A stretch of DNA of 64,000 bases from an uncultured Clostridia bacterium (GTDB lineage Bacteria; Bacillota; Clostridia; Oscillospirales; Acutalibacteraceae). The notes beneath the pieces were generated by a model. The model worked only from the letters and a program-made list of their open reading frames with translations. It did not search any database and was not told the DNA's origin. The translations under genes were made by a program, and so were the position numbers. Within the stretch, counting starts at the first letter, position 1; every line of letters begins with the position of its first letter. This document shows, piece after piece, positions 54,268 to 62,373 of this stretch. The stretch is from contig CALWIZ010000005.1 of NCBI GenBank assembly GCA_944380885.1, positions 1 through 64,000 on the forward strand, read 5' to 3'.

Positions 54268-55107
54268 ATGGCACAGAAAAGAGTTGCTGCTATACAGGAT
54301 ATTTCCTGCTTCGGAAAATGCTCGCTTACAGTGGCGCTGCCGCTGCTGTCTGCCGCCGGCATTGAGACCGCCGTTATTCCGACGGCTGTGCTGTCCACTC
54401 ATACCGGAGGTTTTACCGGAAATACATTTCGTGATCTTTCCTCAGATATTGTGCCGATAGCAAGGCACTGGAAAAAGGAAAACATCACGGTTGACGCCGT
54501 GTATACAGGCTATCTCTGCTCAAAGGAACAGATTTATCTGGCGCTTGAGGCGGCAAGGCTTATAAGCAGAAAGGACACACTGTTGATTACAGACCCCGCC
54601 ATGGCGGACAACGGAAAGCTGTACAGGGGATTTGACAAGGATTTTCCGGAGTATATGCTGAAGCTATGCGCTGCGGCGCATATTATAACACCTAATATAA
54701 CCGAGGCGGCGTTTATGCTCGGTATAGGATATAAGGAGCCGCCGTATACCGAGGAATATATAAATACTCTGCTTGAGGGGCTTTATACAAAGACACACTC
54801 AAAAATCGTGCTTACCGGAGTGAGCTTTGAAAGCCGCAAAATTGGCGCCTCCGTTTTTGACGGTGAGAATAAGGCGTATGTTTTTTCGGAAAAGCTGGAC
54901 GCTTTGTATCACGGAACCGGAGACGTTTTCACAAGCTCATTTATAGCGGCGCTGCTTAACGATCGCAGTCTTAAGGCGGCGGCGCAGATTGCGGCGAATT
55001 TTACAGGCGGCTGTATAAAACAGACTATGCAATACGGCACCGATGAGCGCTGCGGAGTAAGCTTTGAAAGTCAGATACCGAATCTAATAAAATATCTGGA
55101 GCTTTAA
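54268..55107 (+). CDS. pdxY: Pyridoxal (pyridoxamine) kinase
   Basis: A 279-residue ribokinase-superfamily enzyme of vitamin B6 salvage. It has the N-terminal VAAIQDISCFGKCSLTVALP typical of the PdxY/PdxK branch, DPAMADNGK, and the anion-hole/catalytic motif HGTGDVFTS. AAAGGAG precedes the ATG. tcdA begins at the next base after the stop. Confidence 0.9.
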   Translation: MAQKRVAAIQDISCFGKCSLTVALPLLSAAGIETAVIPTAVLSTHTGGFTGNTFRDLSSDIVPIARHWKKENITVDAVYTGYLCSKEQIYLALEAARLISRKDTLLITDPAMADNGKLYRGFDKDFPEYMLKLCAAAHIITPNITEAAFMLGIGYKEPPYTEEYINTLLEGLYTKTHSKIVLTGVSFESRKIGASVFDGENKAYVFSEKLDALYHGTGDVFTSSFIAALLNDRSLKAAAQIAANFTGGCIKQTMQYGTDERCGVSFESQIPNLIKYLEL

Positions 55108-55812
55108 ATGAGAGAAGAGGATTTAAGAACAGCCGCGCTGATAGGGAGTGAAAGTCTTACACGCCTTAATAATTCGACTGTTGCTGTTTTCGGAATAGGC
55201 GGCGTAGGCTCATACGCCGCGGAGGCGCTTGTTCGCTCAGGCGTCGGCAGGCTGTATATCTATGATAACGACCGTGTTTCAAAAAGCAACATAAACCGTC
55301 AGCTTATAGCGTTCGGCTCGTCTGTCGGCAGATATAAAACCGAGGTCGCGGCGGAGAGATATCGTGATATAAATCCGCAATGTGAAATAATAGAAGACAG
55401 GGATTTTGTAACGCCGGAAAGCGATATTCCGTTTGGAAATTTCGATTTTTTAATCGACGCTGTCGATAATGTTACCGCAAAACTTTTTTTGGCGGTTGAG
55501 GCTGAAAAAAGGGGAATACCGGCAGTCAGCGTTATGGGAACGGGCAATAAGCTCGACCCTACAAGGCTTAAATGTACGGATATTTATAAAACGAGCGTCT
55601 GTCCGCTTGCAAGGGTTATGCGGTATGAGCTTAAAAAACGCGGAGTAAAAAAGCTCTTGGCTGTTTGGAGCGACGAAATACCCGTAAAGCCATCAGACTG
55701 CGGCGAATACCGTCAGACCGGCAGGATACCTCCGGCAAGCATGGCAATGGTGCCGGGAGCGGCGGGACTTATCGCGGCGTCGGTCGCCGTAAAAAAACTG
55801 ATAGGTGAATAA
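55108..55812 (+). CDS. tcdA: tRNA threonylcarbamoyladenosine dehydratase
   Basis: A 234-residue E1-like (ThiF/MoeB/HesA) enzyme that cyclises t6A to ct6A at tRNA position 37 in an ATP-dependent way. The nucleotide-binding FGIGGVGSYAAEAL, the DNDRVSKSNINRQ loop and the IDAVDNVTAK segment are present. Length and sequence fit TcdA rather than a ThiF paired with a sulphur carrier. Confidence 0.93.
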   Translation: MREEDLRTAALIGSESLTRLNNSTVAVFGIGGVGSYAAEALVRSGVGRLYIYDNDRVSKSNINRQLIAFGSSVGRYKTEVAAERYRDINPQCEIIEDRDFVTPESDIPFGNFDFLIDAVDNVTAKLFLAVEAEKRGIPAVSVMGTGNKLDPTRLKCTDIYKTSVCPLARVMRYELKKRGVKKLLAVWSDEIPVKPSDCGEYRQTGRIPPASMAMVPGAAGLIAASVAVKKLIGE

Positions 55813-55816
55813 GAAT

Positions 55817-55849
55817 AAAGAGGAAAGTCTTACGGCTTTTCTCTTTTTT
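55817..55849 (+). terminator. Terminator after tcdA
   Basis: AAAGAGGAAAG (55817-55827) pairs with CTTTTCTCTTT (55836-55846; one G-T) and runs into further T. Confidence 0.8.
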
Positions 55850-55859
55850 ATTTCTGCTC

Positions 55860-55888
55860 TTGACAAATCAGGTCTACAAGTGTAGAAT
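55860..55888 (+). promoter_or_regulatory. Promoter of the BlaI/BlaR-like pair
   Basis: TTGACA (55860-55865) and TAGAAT (55883-55888) are separated by 17 bp. Confidence 0.88.
55873..55886. promoter_or_regulatory. BlaI/MecI-type operator 1
   Basis: TCTACAAGTGTAGA is a perfect dyad containing the BlaI/MecI core TACA-NN-TGTA and overlaps the -10 element, so repressor binding would block the promoter. Confidence 0.85.
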
Positions 55889-55897
55889 AAAAGTGGA

Positions 55898-55909
55898 CTA
55901 CAAATGTAG
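55898..55909. promoter_or_regulatory. BlaI/MecI-type operator 2
   Basis: CTACAAATGTAG repeats the TACA-NN-TGTA core 24 bp (centre to centre) downstream of operator 1, within the transcribed leader. Paired operators are usual for this repressor family. Confidence 0.8.
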
Positions 55910-55925
55910 AATGGAGCAGAGCAAT

Positions 55926-56294
55926 ATGATGAGCAACGGAAAAATGGGAGCGGCGGAGCTGCGCTTTGCCGATATTATATGGGAAAACGAGCCGGTTTCC
56001 TCGCCGCGGCTCGCTGAAATAAGCGGGCAGAAACTGGGTTGGAAAAAATCCACGGTTTATACCGTGCTTAAAAGACTTTGCGAAAAAGGCTTTTTTAAGA
56101 ATGAGGACGGAACGGTGTCGTCCCTTGTCTCAAGGAATGATTATTACGCCCGACAGAGTGAAAAATTCGTGGAGGAAAATTTTGAGGGTTCACTTCCGGC
56201 TTTTCTGGCGGCTTTTACATCAAGAAAAAAGCTGACTTGTGAGGAATACGAAAGCCTTAAAAAAATGATAGACGGTTTCGGGGAGGGGAAGTAA
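55926..56294 (+). CDS. BlaI/MecI-family transcriptional repressor
   Basis: A 122-residue winged-helix protein (GAAELRFADIIWENEPVSSPRL, then GWKKSTVYTVLKRLCEKGFF) with a C-terminal dimerisation part in which BlaR-type signalling normally causes cleavage. The ATG at 55926 is chosen from GGAGCAG 9 bp upstream; earlier in-frame codons lie in the operators. It is followed with 1-bp overlap by an M56 metallopeptidase. In the known system the antirepressor protease relieves BlaI when the envelope is perturbed. Confidence 0.93.
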   Translation: MMSNGKMGAAELRFADIIWENEPVSSPRLAEISGQKLGWKKSTVYTVLKRLCEKGFFKNEDGTVSSLVSRNDYYARQSEKFVEENFEGSLPAFLAAFTSRKKLTCEEYESLKKMIDGFGEGK

Positions 56295-57844
56295 TGCAGG
56301 AGATTTTTATTAAGATAATCAATATGAGCATAAGCGCCGGCTGGATAGTAATCGCGGTAATGCTTTTGCGTTTGGCTTTGAAAAAAGCGCCCAAACGCGC
56401 CGTGATTTTTCTGTGGGCGATAGTGGCGGTAAGGCTTGTCTGCCCGTTTTCGCCCGAAAGCGTTTTAAGCCTTATTCCAAGTGCCGAAACCGTGCCGGCA
56501 GATATAGTTTATTCGCAAACTCCGTCAATAAACAGCGGAATACCGGCTATTGACGGGGCCGTAAATCCGGTTATTTCAGACAGCTTAGAGCCCGATATTA
56601 CCGCAAGCGTGAATCCGGCGCAGACGGCTGTGTCGGCTGCCGCTCTCCTCTGGATTGCGGGAACGGCTGCAATGCTTGTTTTCGCCCTTGTCAGCGTCTT
56701 AAGAGTACGCCGTAAAATAAGGGAAGCCGTGAAATACGGAGAAAACATATGGCTTTGTGACCGGATTTCCACGCCTTTTATTTTCGGCATTTTCCGTCCG
56801 GCGGTCTATCTTCCGTTTTCTCTGCCGGAAAACGATACGGAACATGTAATCGCTCACGAAAAAGCGCATTTAAAACGGCACGACCATATTTTAAAGCCGT
56901 TCGCTTTTCTGCTGCTTTGCGTTTACTGGTTCAATCCGCTTTTGTGGGCGGCGTATGTCCTTTTTTGCAGGGATATTGAGCTTGCTTGTGACGAAACGGT
57001 TATTGAAGCAATGAAGCCGGAGGAAATAAAAGAATACACATCGGCTTTGCTTGAATGCAGCGCCCCCGCAAAACGTATATCTCCCTGTCCGCTGGCGTTC
57101 GGCGAAACCGGCGTAAAGAGCAGGATAAAGGCGGCGCTTAAATACAGAAAGCCCGCGGTATGGGTCGCCGGCGCGGCAGGAATTGTTATTATAGCGGCGG
57201 CTGTGGTTTTCCTTACATCGCCGATTAAAAAGGAATTTTCACCGGACGGTCACGACTGGACTTTCCGGTGCGCGCAGAGCGGTGAAAACGGTGAGATTTT
57301 ATACTGCCCGGAATCAGAGAGCGATGTATATCCGGACGCTGAAATACGGGAATACTCTCTGAATATGAAAAAAGAAAGTTTTATGCTGCTGTCTTCCGCG
57401 GAACCTGAAGGGGAGGGAAGCTCATACTCCTTTGAGCGTATAAGTAAAAAGCCGGACGGGAATATTTACGAAATAAGCGGAAACGGCGAAACAGGCTATA
57501 TGTCGGTCGGCAAAACGGAATATTACGGCGGAACGGCTGAATATACGCTTATAATAACGGTCGGCGGACAGTCTTATTACTTTTACGAGCTTGACAGAGG
57601 AAATACGCCGATGTTTGACGCCGTTGTTACAGAGACACACGAAAACTATATCCTGATAGAGCCGCTTGATAACGAAGCCGAGGCAGGCTCGGTTATTTTA
57701 ATAAGTCAGCCGGAAAATTACGGACTCCCGGCGTCATACAGGCAGACAGGCTCAAAAATAAGAGTTTTTTACAGCGGCGAGATATTAACGATTTACCCCT
57801 CGACGCTTCATAAAATATACGCGATTTACCCGCTGAGTGATTAA
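56294..57844 (+). CDS. M56-family (BlaR1-like) membrane metallopeptidase
   Basis: A 516-residue protein with N-terminal transmembrane helices, a cytoplasmic gluzincin domain with zinc motif HEKAH (about 195-199) and the third ligand region ELACDETVIE, and a further transmembrane helix near 292-310. The C-terminal 200 residues outside the cell are beta-rich and are not a penicillin-binding domain (no SxxK/KTG seen), so the sensed signal is probably not beta-lactam acylation. It is co-transcribed with the BlaI-like repressor. No resistance gene is in the operon. Confidence 0.9.
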   Translation: MQEIFIKIINMSISAGWIVIAVMLLRLALKKAPKRAVIFLWAIVAVRLVCPFSPESVLSLIPSAETVPADIVYSQTPSINSGIPAIDGAVNPVISDSLEPDITASVNPAQTAVSAAALLWIAGTAAMLVFALVSVLRVRRKIREAVKYGENIWLCDRISTPFIFGIFRPAVYLPFSLPENDTEHVIAHEKAHLKRHDHILKPFAFLLLCVYWFNPLLWAAYVLFCRDIELACDETVIEAMKPEEIKEYTSALLECSAPAKRISPCPLAFGETGVKSRIKAALKYRKPAVWVAGAAGIVIIAAAVVFLTSPIKKEFSPDGHDWTFRCAQSGENGEILYCPESESDVYPDAEIREYSLNMKKESFMLLSSAEPEGEGSSYSFERISKKPDGNIYEISGNGETGYMSVGKTEYYGGTAEYTLIITVGGQSYYFYELDRGNTPMFDAVVTETHENYILIEPLDNEAEAGSVILISQPENYGLPASYRQTGSKIRVFYSGEILTIYPSTLHKIYAIYPLSD

Positions 57845-57891
57845 ACATACAATTATCCGTCCTGAAACGGCAAAAGATAATTTTTTATCCG

Positions 57892-57919
57892 AATCCCCCG
57901 ATTTTTCGGGGGATTTTTT
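57892..57919 (+). terminator. Terminator after the M56 peptidase gene
   Basis: AATCCCCCGA/TCGGGGGATT with a TTTT loop, followed by TTTTA; 48 bp after the stop. Confidence 0.9.
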
Positions 57920-58023
57920 ATGTCCGAATTGTGGTTTCAAATGAGGCGTACCACTATATATGCAAAAAAATAAAATATGCAAAAAATTCCTGCTAAAAAT
58001 TTATGTAAACTTGAAAAAATAGC

Positions 58024-58052
58024 TTGATTTTTGAGGTTTAAAGCCTTATAAT
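58024..58052 (+). promoter_or_regulatory. Promoter of the dcw cluster (mraZ)
   Basis: TTGATT (58024-58029) and TATAAT (58047-58052) are separated by 17 bp. Confidence 0.8.
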
Positions 58053-58061
58053 ACAATCATA

Positions 58062-58109
58062 GTGGTGCAAAGTGGAGTGAAAAACCATTAAAGTGTATCA
58101 AAGTGGAGC
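58062..58109 (+). promoter_or_regulatory. MraZ-box repeats upstream of mraZ
   Basis: Four GTGG/GTGT-type motifs occur between promoter and gene: GTGGTG at 58063, GTGGAG at 58072, GTGTAT at 58093 and GTGGAG at 58103, within AAAGTG-like contexts spaced about 10 bp in two pairs. MraZ autoregulates through such short direct repeats (AAAGTG-type in mollicutes, TGGG-type in E. coli). Confidence 0.65.
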
Positions 58110-58126
58110 AGAAAGGAGTGAAAATA

Positions 58127-58552
58127 ATGCTTTTTGGCGGTTATCAGCACAACATTGATAAAAAAGGCAGAGTTTTCATTCCTGCAAAGCTGCGTGAAGA
58201 GCTGGGGACAAGCTTTATGATATGCCGCGGAATATACGGCAAGCGCTGTCTCTGCGTTTATTCGTCAGAGCAGTGGGAAAAGCTGGTTGAAAAAATCGGT
58301 ACCCTTCCGAGCACGAAATCAAGTGCGGTCAAGCGTTTTCTGTATGACGGCGCTTTCAGCATAGACTTTGATTCACAGGGAAGAATACTTATTCCTCCGG
58401 TACTGCGCGAGTACGCTCAGCTTGAGGGCGAGGCGCACATCATAGGAATGGACACCAATCTTGAAATATGGAATACCGAGCTTTGGAATGAGGAGAACGC
58501 TAAATACACTCCCGAATCGATTGCCGATATTATGGAAGAGCTTAATTTCTGA
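58127..58552 (+). CDS. mraZ: Transcriptional regulator MraZ
   Basis: A 141-residue protein made of two SpoVT-AbrB-like halves (DKKGRVFIPAKLREEL and DSQGRILIPPVLREYA), typical of MraZ, which binds repeats in its own promoter and controls the division/cell-wall cluster. The ATG at 58127 (MLFGGYQHNIDKKGR) has AAAGGAG 7 bp upstream; the frame is open to 58103, but that part overlaps the repeats. Confidence 0.97.
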   Translation: MLFGGYQHNIDKKGRVFIPAKLREELGTSFMICRGIYGKRCLCVYSSEQWEKLVEKIGTLPSTKSSAVKRFLYDGAFSIDFDSQGRILIPPVLREYAQLEGEAHIIGMDTNLEIWNTELWNEENAKYTPESIADIMEELNF

Positions 58553-59472
58553 TGGAATTTTCGCACAGACCTGTGCTGCTTGAGCAAACGATAGCGGCGC
58601 TTGATATAAAGCCGGACGGCATTTATGTCGACGGCACCGCCGGCGGTGCTGGACACTCGTCGGAAATAGCTAAAAGGCTCAGAAACGGGTTTCTGTATGC
58701 GCTCGACCGTGACCCGGACGCCGTAAAAACCGCGTCGGAAAGACTTAAAGGATTGCCGGCAAAGGTTATACAGAGCAATTTCCGCGATATGGATACGGTG
58801 CTGGCGGCCGAGGGCGTCACAAAGGTAAACGGAATACTGCTTGATTTAGGCGTATCGTCCTACCAGCTTGATAACGCGGAACGCGGTTTTTCCTACCGCA
58901 AGGACGCTCCGCTCGATATGCGCATGAGCAAAAGCGGTTTATCCGCCGCTGATATTGTCAATACTTATACCGCGGAGCAGCTTGCAGATATATTCAAGAA
59001 TTACGGCGAGGAAAAATTCGCTTACAGAATAGCGAACAGGATAGTAGGTGAACGCGCGAAAGCGCCGATATTATCGACGGTGCAGCTCGCCGATATAATA
59101 GCTTCCTCGGTACCTGCCGCGGCAAGACGAGACGGTCATCCGGCGAGAAAATGCTTTCAGGCGATAAGAATAGCCGTAAACGGAGAGCTTGAAAGCCTTG
59201 AAGAAGCGCTTGACAAAGCGTTCGGACTTCTCTGTAAAGACGGAGTTTTAGCCATAATAACTTTCCATTCGCTTGAAGACAGAATGGTCAAGCAGAAATT
59301 CAAAGAGTACTGTACAGGCTGTATATGCCCGCCGGATTTTCCGGTTTGTGTATGCGGCAGAACCCCTGCGGGACATCCGGTGACAAGAAAACCGGTCGAG
59401 CCCGATACAAAAGAACTTGAGGAAAACCCGCGCAGCAGAAGTGCAAAGCTAAGGGCTGTAATAAAAAACTGA
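58552..59472 (+). CDS. rsmH: 16S rRNA (cytosine-1402-N4)-methyltransferase
   Basis: A 306-residue SAM-dependent methyltransferase (MraW) with HRPVLLEQTIAAL at the start, the SAM loop DGTAGGAGHSSEI, and ILLDLGVSSYQLD. The ATG overlaps the mraZ stop by 1 bp, giving the standard mraZ-rsmH order. Confidence 0.97.
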   Translation: MEFSHRPVLLEQTIAALDIKPDGIYVDGTAGGAGHSSEIAKRLRNGFLYALDRDPDAVKTASERLKGLPAKVIQSNFRDMDTVLAAEGVTKVNGILLDLGVSSYQLDNAERGFSYRKDAPLDMRMSKSGLSAADIVNTYTAEQLADIFKNYGEEKFAYRIANRIVGERAKAPILSTVQLADIIASSVPAAARRDGHPARKCFQAIRIAVNGELESLEEALDKAFGLLCKDGVLAIITFHSLEDRMVKQKFKEYCTGCICPPDFPVCVCGRTPAGHPVTRKPVEPDTKELEENPRSRSAKLRAVIKN

Positions 59473-59495
59473 CAGAATAAAGAAGGAGAAGAAAA

Positions 59496-59966
59496 ATGAA
59501 CAATATGAAGTATTACAACGACAGTCTGGCATATGATTTTGAAATGTTTATGCCAAAGACCGCCGAAGAAAAAAACAGCCGCGACAATATCGTTGTAATG
59601 CCGAAGACCGCAGAGCGCGCGAAAACACGCAAAAGAGCGGCGGCAAAAAGCCTTGCTTCTCCTGCGGCGCTTATAATGACGGCGGTATTCATTCTTGCCG
59701 GTCTTTGCGGAAACATAGCGCTCAGACTTCAGATAAACGAGGTTAATTCAGAAATAAACGATGTTAAGGCCGCCATAACGGAGCTTGACAGCGAAAAGAC
59801 GGCGCTTGAGGTTGAGATGCAGCGCAGAATATCCTACGCAAATCTTGAGCTCGAGGCAATGCAGCTCGGAATGAGAAAAATGGAAAAAAGCGATGTAACA
59901 TATATAAAGGTAAATGATAAGGATAAGGCAGTAAACGGTAACGGAGAAGTTCTCGACGCAGAGTAA
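59496..59966 (+). CDS. ftsL: FtsL-like cell division protein
   Basis: A 156-residue bitopic protein: a polar cytoplasmic N-terminus of about 52 residues with basic KTRKRAAAK, one transmembrane helix (about 53-75), and an extracellular coiled coil (INEVNSEINDVKAAITELD and following heptads). Sequence conservation is low for FtsL, so the call rests on topology and position between rsmH and the PBP gene. GAAGGAGA precedes the ATG. Confidence 0.85.
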   Translation: MNNMKYYNDSLAYDFEMFMPKTAEEKNSRDNIVVMPKTAERAKTRKRAAAKSLASPAALIMTAVFILAGLCGNIALRLQINEVNSEINDVKAAITELDSEKTALEVEMQRRISYANLELEAMQLGMRKMEKSDVTYIKVNDKDKAVNGNGEVLDAE

Positions 59967-60031
59967 TAAGATACAGGTTCATGTAATATAATTATGATTG
60001 TAGCGGGTATGTGCCCGGTATTCTTTGGGAG

Positions 60032-60061
60032 ATACGAGAGTTGAATAATCAACTCTCGTAT
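60032..60061. other. 30-bp perfect hairpin between ftsL and the PBP gene
   Basis: ATACGAGAGTTGA pairs perfectly with TCAACTCTCGTAT across a 4-nt loop. No T tract follows, so it is not a standard terminator; mRNA processing or stabilisation is possible. It stands in the 142-bp gap of an otherwise tight operon. Confidence 0.6.
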
Positions 60062-60108
60062 TCGGATAATATGGCAAAATATTTGCGTGCCGGAAAGGAA
60101 CAGATGAA

Positions 60109-62349
60109 ATGCTTGTAAAACCGGGGAAAATGATGGTTACAAGATCTCTTGTGGTCATGACGGTTCTTATACTTGCGCTTTCGATAATATCGGGAGCAAG
60201 TCTTGTAAATATAATGATAATCAAGGGAGAGGAATACCAAAGCGACGCGTCGGAGCAGCAGCTTTATGACAGTCTTATAACAGCGCCGAGGGGAGATATT
60301 TATGACTGCAATATGCAGCTTTTGGCGACAAGCTCCGCGGCGTGGACGGTTTATATAACTCCCAACGGCATAAAAAAGCTGGAATCGGCGAAGGCTGAAG
60401 AGGTAAAGAAGGTAATTGCGGAAGGACTTTCGGAAATACTTGATCTTGATTATGAGACGGTTTACGGCTACACCGAAAAAAATTCTTATTATGTTATAGT
60501 AAAGAAAAAAATAGAAAAACCGGCGGCTGACAAGGTAAGACAGTTCATACTCGACAACGAGGAGCTGGAGCTTGTAAAATATATCGGAATAGACGAGACA
60601 ACAAAAAGATATTATCCTAATGACAGTTTAGCGTCGGTGGTGCTCGGATTTGTTGGTTCAGACGATCAGGGACTTTCGGGAATTGAGAGCTATTACGATA
60701 ACGATCTCACCGGAATAGCCGGACGCGTAGTTGCGGCTAAAAACGCTGCGGGAACAAATATGCCGTTCTCGTACGAAAAGGTAGAAGAGGGAACAAAGGG
60801 AAAATCACTTGTGCTGACGCTTGATTCCTATGTTCAGTATACCGCCGAAAAATATCTTGAGGCGGCGATTGAGGAAAACCAGATTGCTGAGCGCGGCGCG
60901 GCGGTGGTTATGAATGTTAATACCGGAGCTATTATCGCAATGGCGGTAAAAGGCGATTTTGACCCCAACGAGCCGTTTGAGCTTTCTGCGGAGGATCAGG
61001 CGAAAGTCGACGCCGCAACAACCGACGAGGAAAAAAGCAAGCTTGAAAACGAGCTTTTGAACCGTCAGTGGCGAAATAAAGCGGTGTCGGACACATACGA
61101 GCCCGGCTCGGTATTCAAGATTGTCACCGCGGCGATAGCGCTTGAAGAAAATCTTGTAAATAAAAACAGCAGCTTTTACTGCAGCGGCGTGACAACGGTG
61201 GCCGGCAGAACCTACCACTGCCATAAGGCAGGCGGCCACGGCTCCCAGAACCTTTTGCAGGCGATTTCAAATTCCTGCAACCCTGCTTTTATTACGATAG
61301 GTCAGCTTGTAGGCGTTTCAACCTTTTCAAAATATTTTAAGGCATTCGGTCTTACCGAAAAAACCGGAATAGACCTGCCGGGCGAGGCAAACTCAACATA
61401 TCACAAGGAAGAGGATATGGGACCGGTTGAGCTTTCATCATCGTCATTCGGTCAGACCTTCAATGTTACGCCGATGCAGCTTATATGCGCGGTAGCTGCG
61501 TCTGTGAACGGCGGCTATCTCGTTCAGCCCCATGTAGTAGAGAAAAAGCTTGATGAAAACGTCAAGGTTGTGGAAACCACGTCAACATCATATAAGCGTC
61601 AGGTAATATCAGAAACTACCTCGGCAACAATGCGTGAGCTGCTGCAGTTTGTTGCGGAAAACGGAGCTAAAAACGCGCTTGTTCCGGGTTATGACATAGG
61701 CGCGAAAACCGGAACATCACAGAAAGTATCAAAGATACTCGCCACCGGAGACGATTATCTCTATATAGGTTCCTGCGCTACGGTTGCACCGGCTGATAAT
61801 CCGGAAATAGCGGTTTTTGTAATGCTTGACGAGCCTAAGGGCGATAAATACTACGGCGGCACGATAGCGGCGCCTGTCAACTCACAGATAATGAAAGATA
61901 TTCTGCCGTATCTCGGATACGAGCCGAGCTATACCGAAGAAGAACTTAAAGCCCTTTCACTTACGGTTCCGGATACCGTCGGAACGGATGTGGAGGACGC
62001 GAAAAATAAAGTCACCTCAGCAAAGCTTGAATATAAGGTGGTAGGCAGCGGCGAAAAAGTTCTGCGACAGCTTCCCGAAGCCGGTACAAAAGTTATTTCG
62101 GGCGGCACGGTGATTCTGTATACGGAGCAGGTCGGAAACGAGAAAGTTACTGTTCCGAACCTCCTTAACCTGAGCGTGACGGATGTAAACGCCGCAGCGT
62201 CGGCAGCGGGACTTAATGTTGAATTTTCCGGCAACACTACTATGGGCGGGCTTAAATCTTACAGTCAGAGTATAGACCCAGGAGAGACGGTCGACGCTGG
62301 AACCGTAATAACGGTTTATTTCAGAGAAGACAGCGCCGCGGACGGCTGA
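60109..62349 (+). CDS. Penicillin-binding protein 2 (FtsI/SpoVD type) with two PASTA domains
   Basis: A class-B PBP of 746 residues: N-terminal membrane anchor (about 13-38), PBP dimer domain with PRGDIYDCNMQLLA, and the transpeptidase domain with the nucleophile motif PGSVFK (SxxK), SNSCN (SxN) and GAKTGTS. Two PASTA domains occupy about 620-740. Position in the dcw cluster suggests FtsI or the sporulation paralogue SpoVD. Between catalytic and dimer domains there is an acidic insert (EDQAKVDAATTDEEKSKLEN). An out-of-frame ATG at 60104 gives a four-codon miniORF overlapping the true start at 60109. Confidence 0.95.
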   Translation: MLVKPGKMMVTRSLVVMTVLILALSIISGASLVNIMIIKGEEYQSDASEQQLYDSLITAPRGDIYDCNMQLLATSSAAWTVYITPNGIKKLESAKAEEVKKVIAEGLSEILDLDYETVYGYTEKNSYYVIVKKKIEKPAADKVRQFILDNEELELVKYIGIDETTKRYYPNDSLASVVLGFVGSDDQGLSGIESYYDNDLTGIAGRVVAAKNAAGTNMPFSYEKVEEGTKGKSLVLTLDSYVQYTAEKYLEAAIEENQIAERGAAVVMNVNTGAIIAMAVKGDFDPNEPFELSAEDQAKVDAATTDEEKSKLENELLNRQWRNKAVSDTYEPGSVFKIVTAAIALEENLVNKNSSFYCSGVTTVAGRTYHCHKAGGHGSQNLLQAISNSCNPAFITIGQLVGVSTFSKYFKAFGLTEKTGIDLPGEANSTYHKEEDMGPVELSSSSFGQTFNVTPMQLICAVAASVNGGYLVQPHVVEKKLDENVKVVETTSTSYKRQVISETTSATMRELLQFVAENGAKNALVPGYDIGAKTGTSQKVSKILATGDDYLYIGSCATVAPADNPEIAVFVMLDEPKGDKYYGGTIAAPVNSQIMKDILPYLGYEPSYTEEELKALSLTVPDTVGTDVEDAKNKVTSAKLEYKVVGSGEKVLRQLPEAGTKVISGGTVILYTEQVGNEKVTVPNLLNLSVTDVNAAASAAGLNVEFSGNTTMGGLKSYSQSIDPGETVDAGTVITVYFREDSAADG

Positions 62350-62373
62350 GGCAAAGAAAGCAAGGGAGAATAA

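Noticed and set aside
56294..57844. A true beta-lactam sensor (BlaR1/MecR1)
   Set aside because: No penicillin-binding motifs in the C-terminal region and no beta-lactamase or PBP2a gene in the operon.
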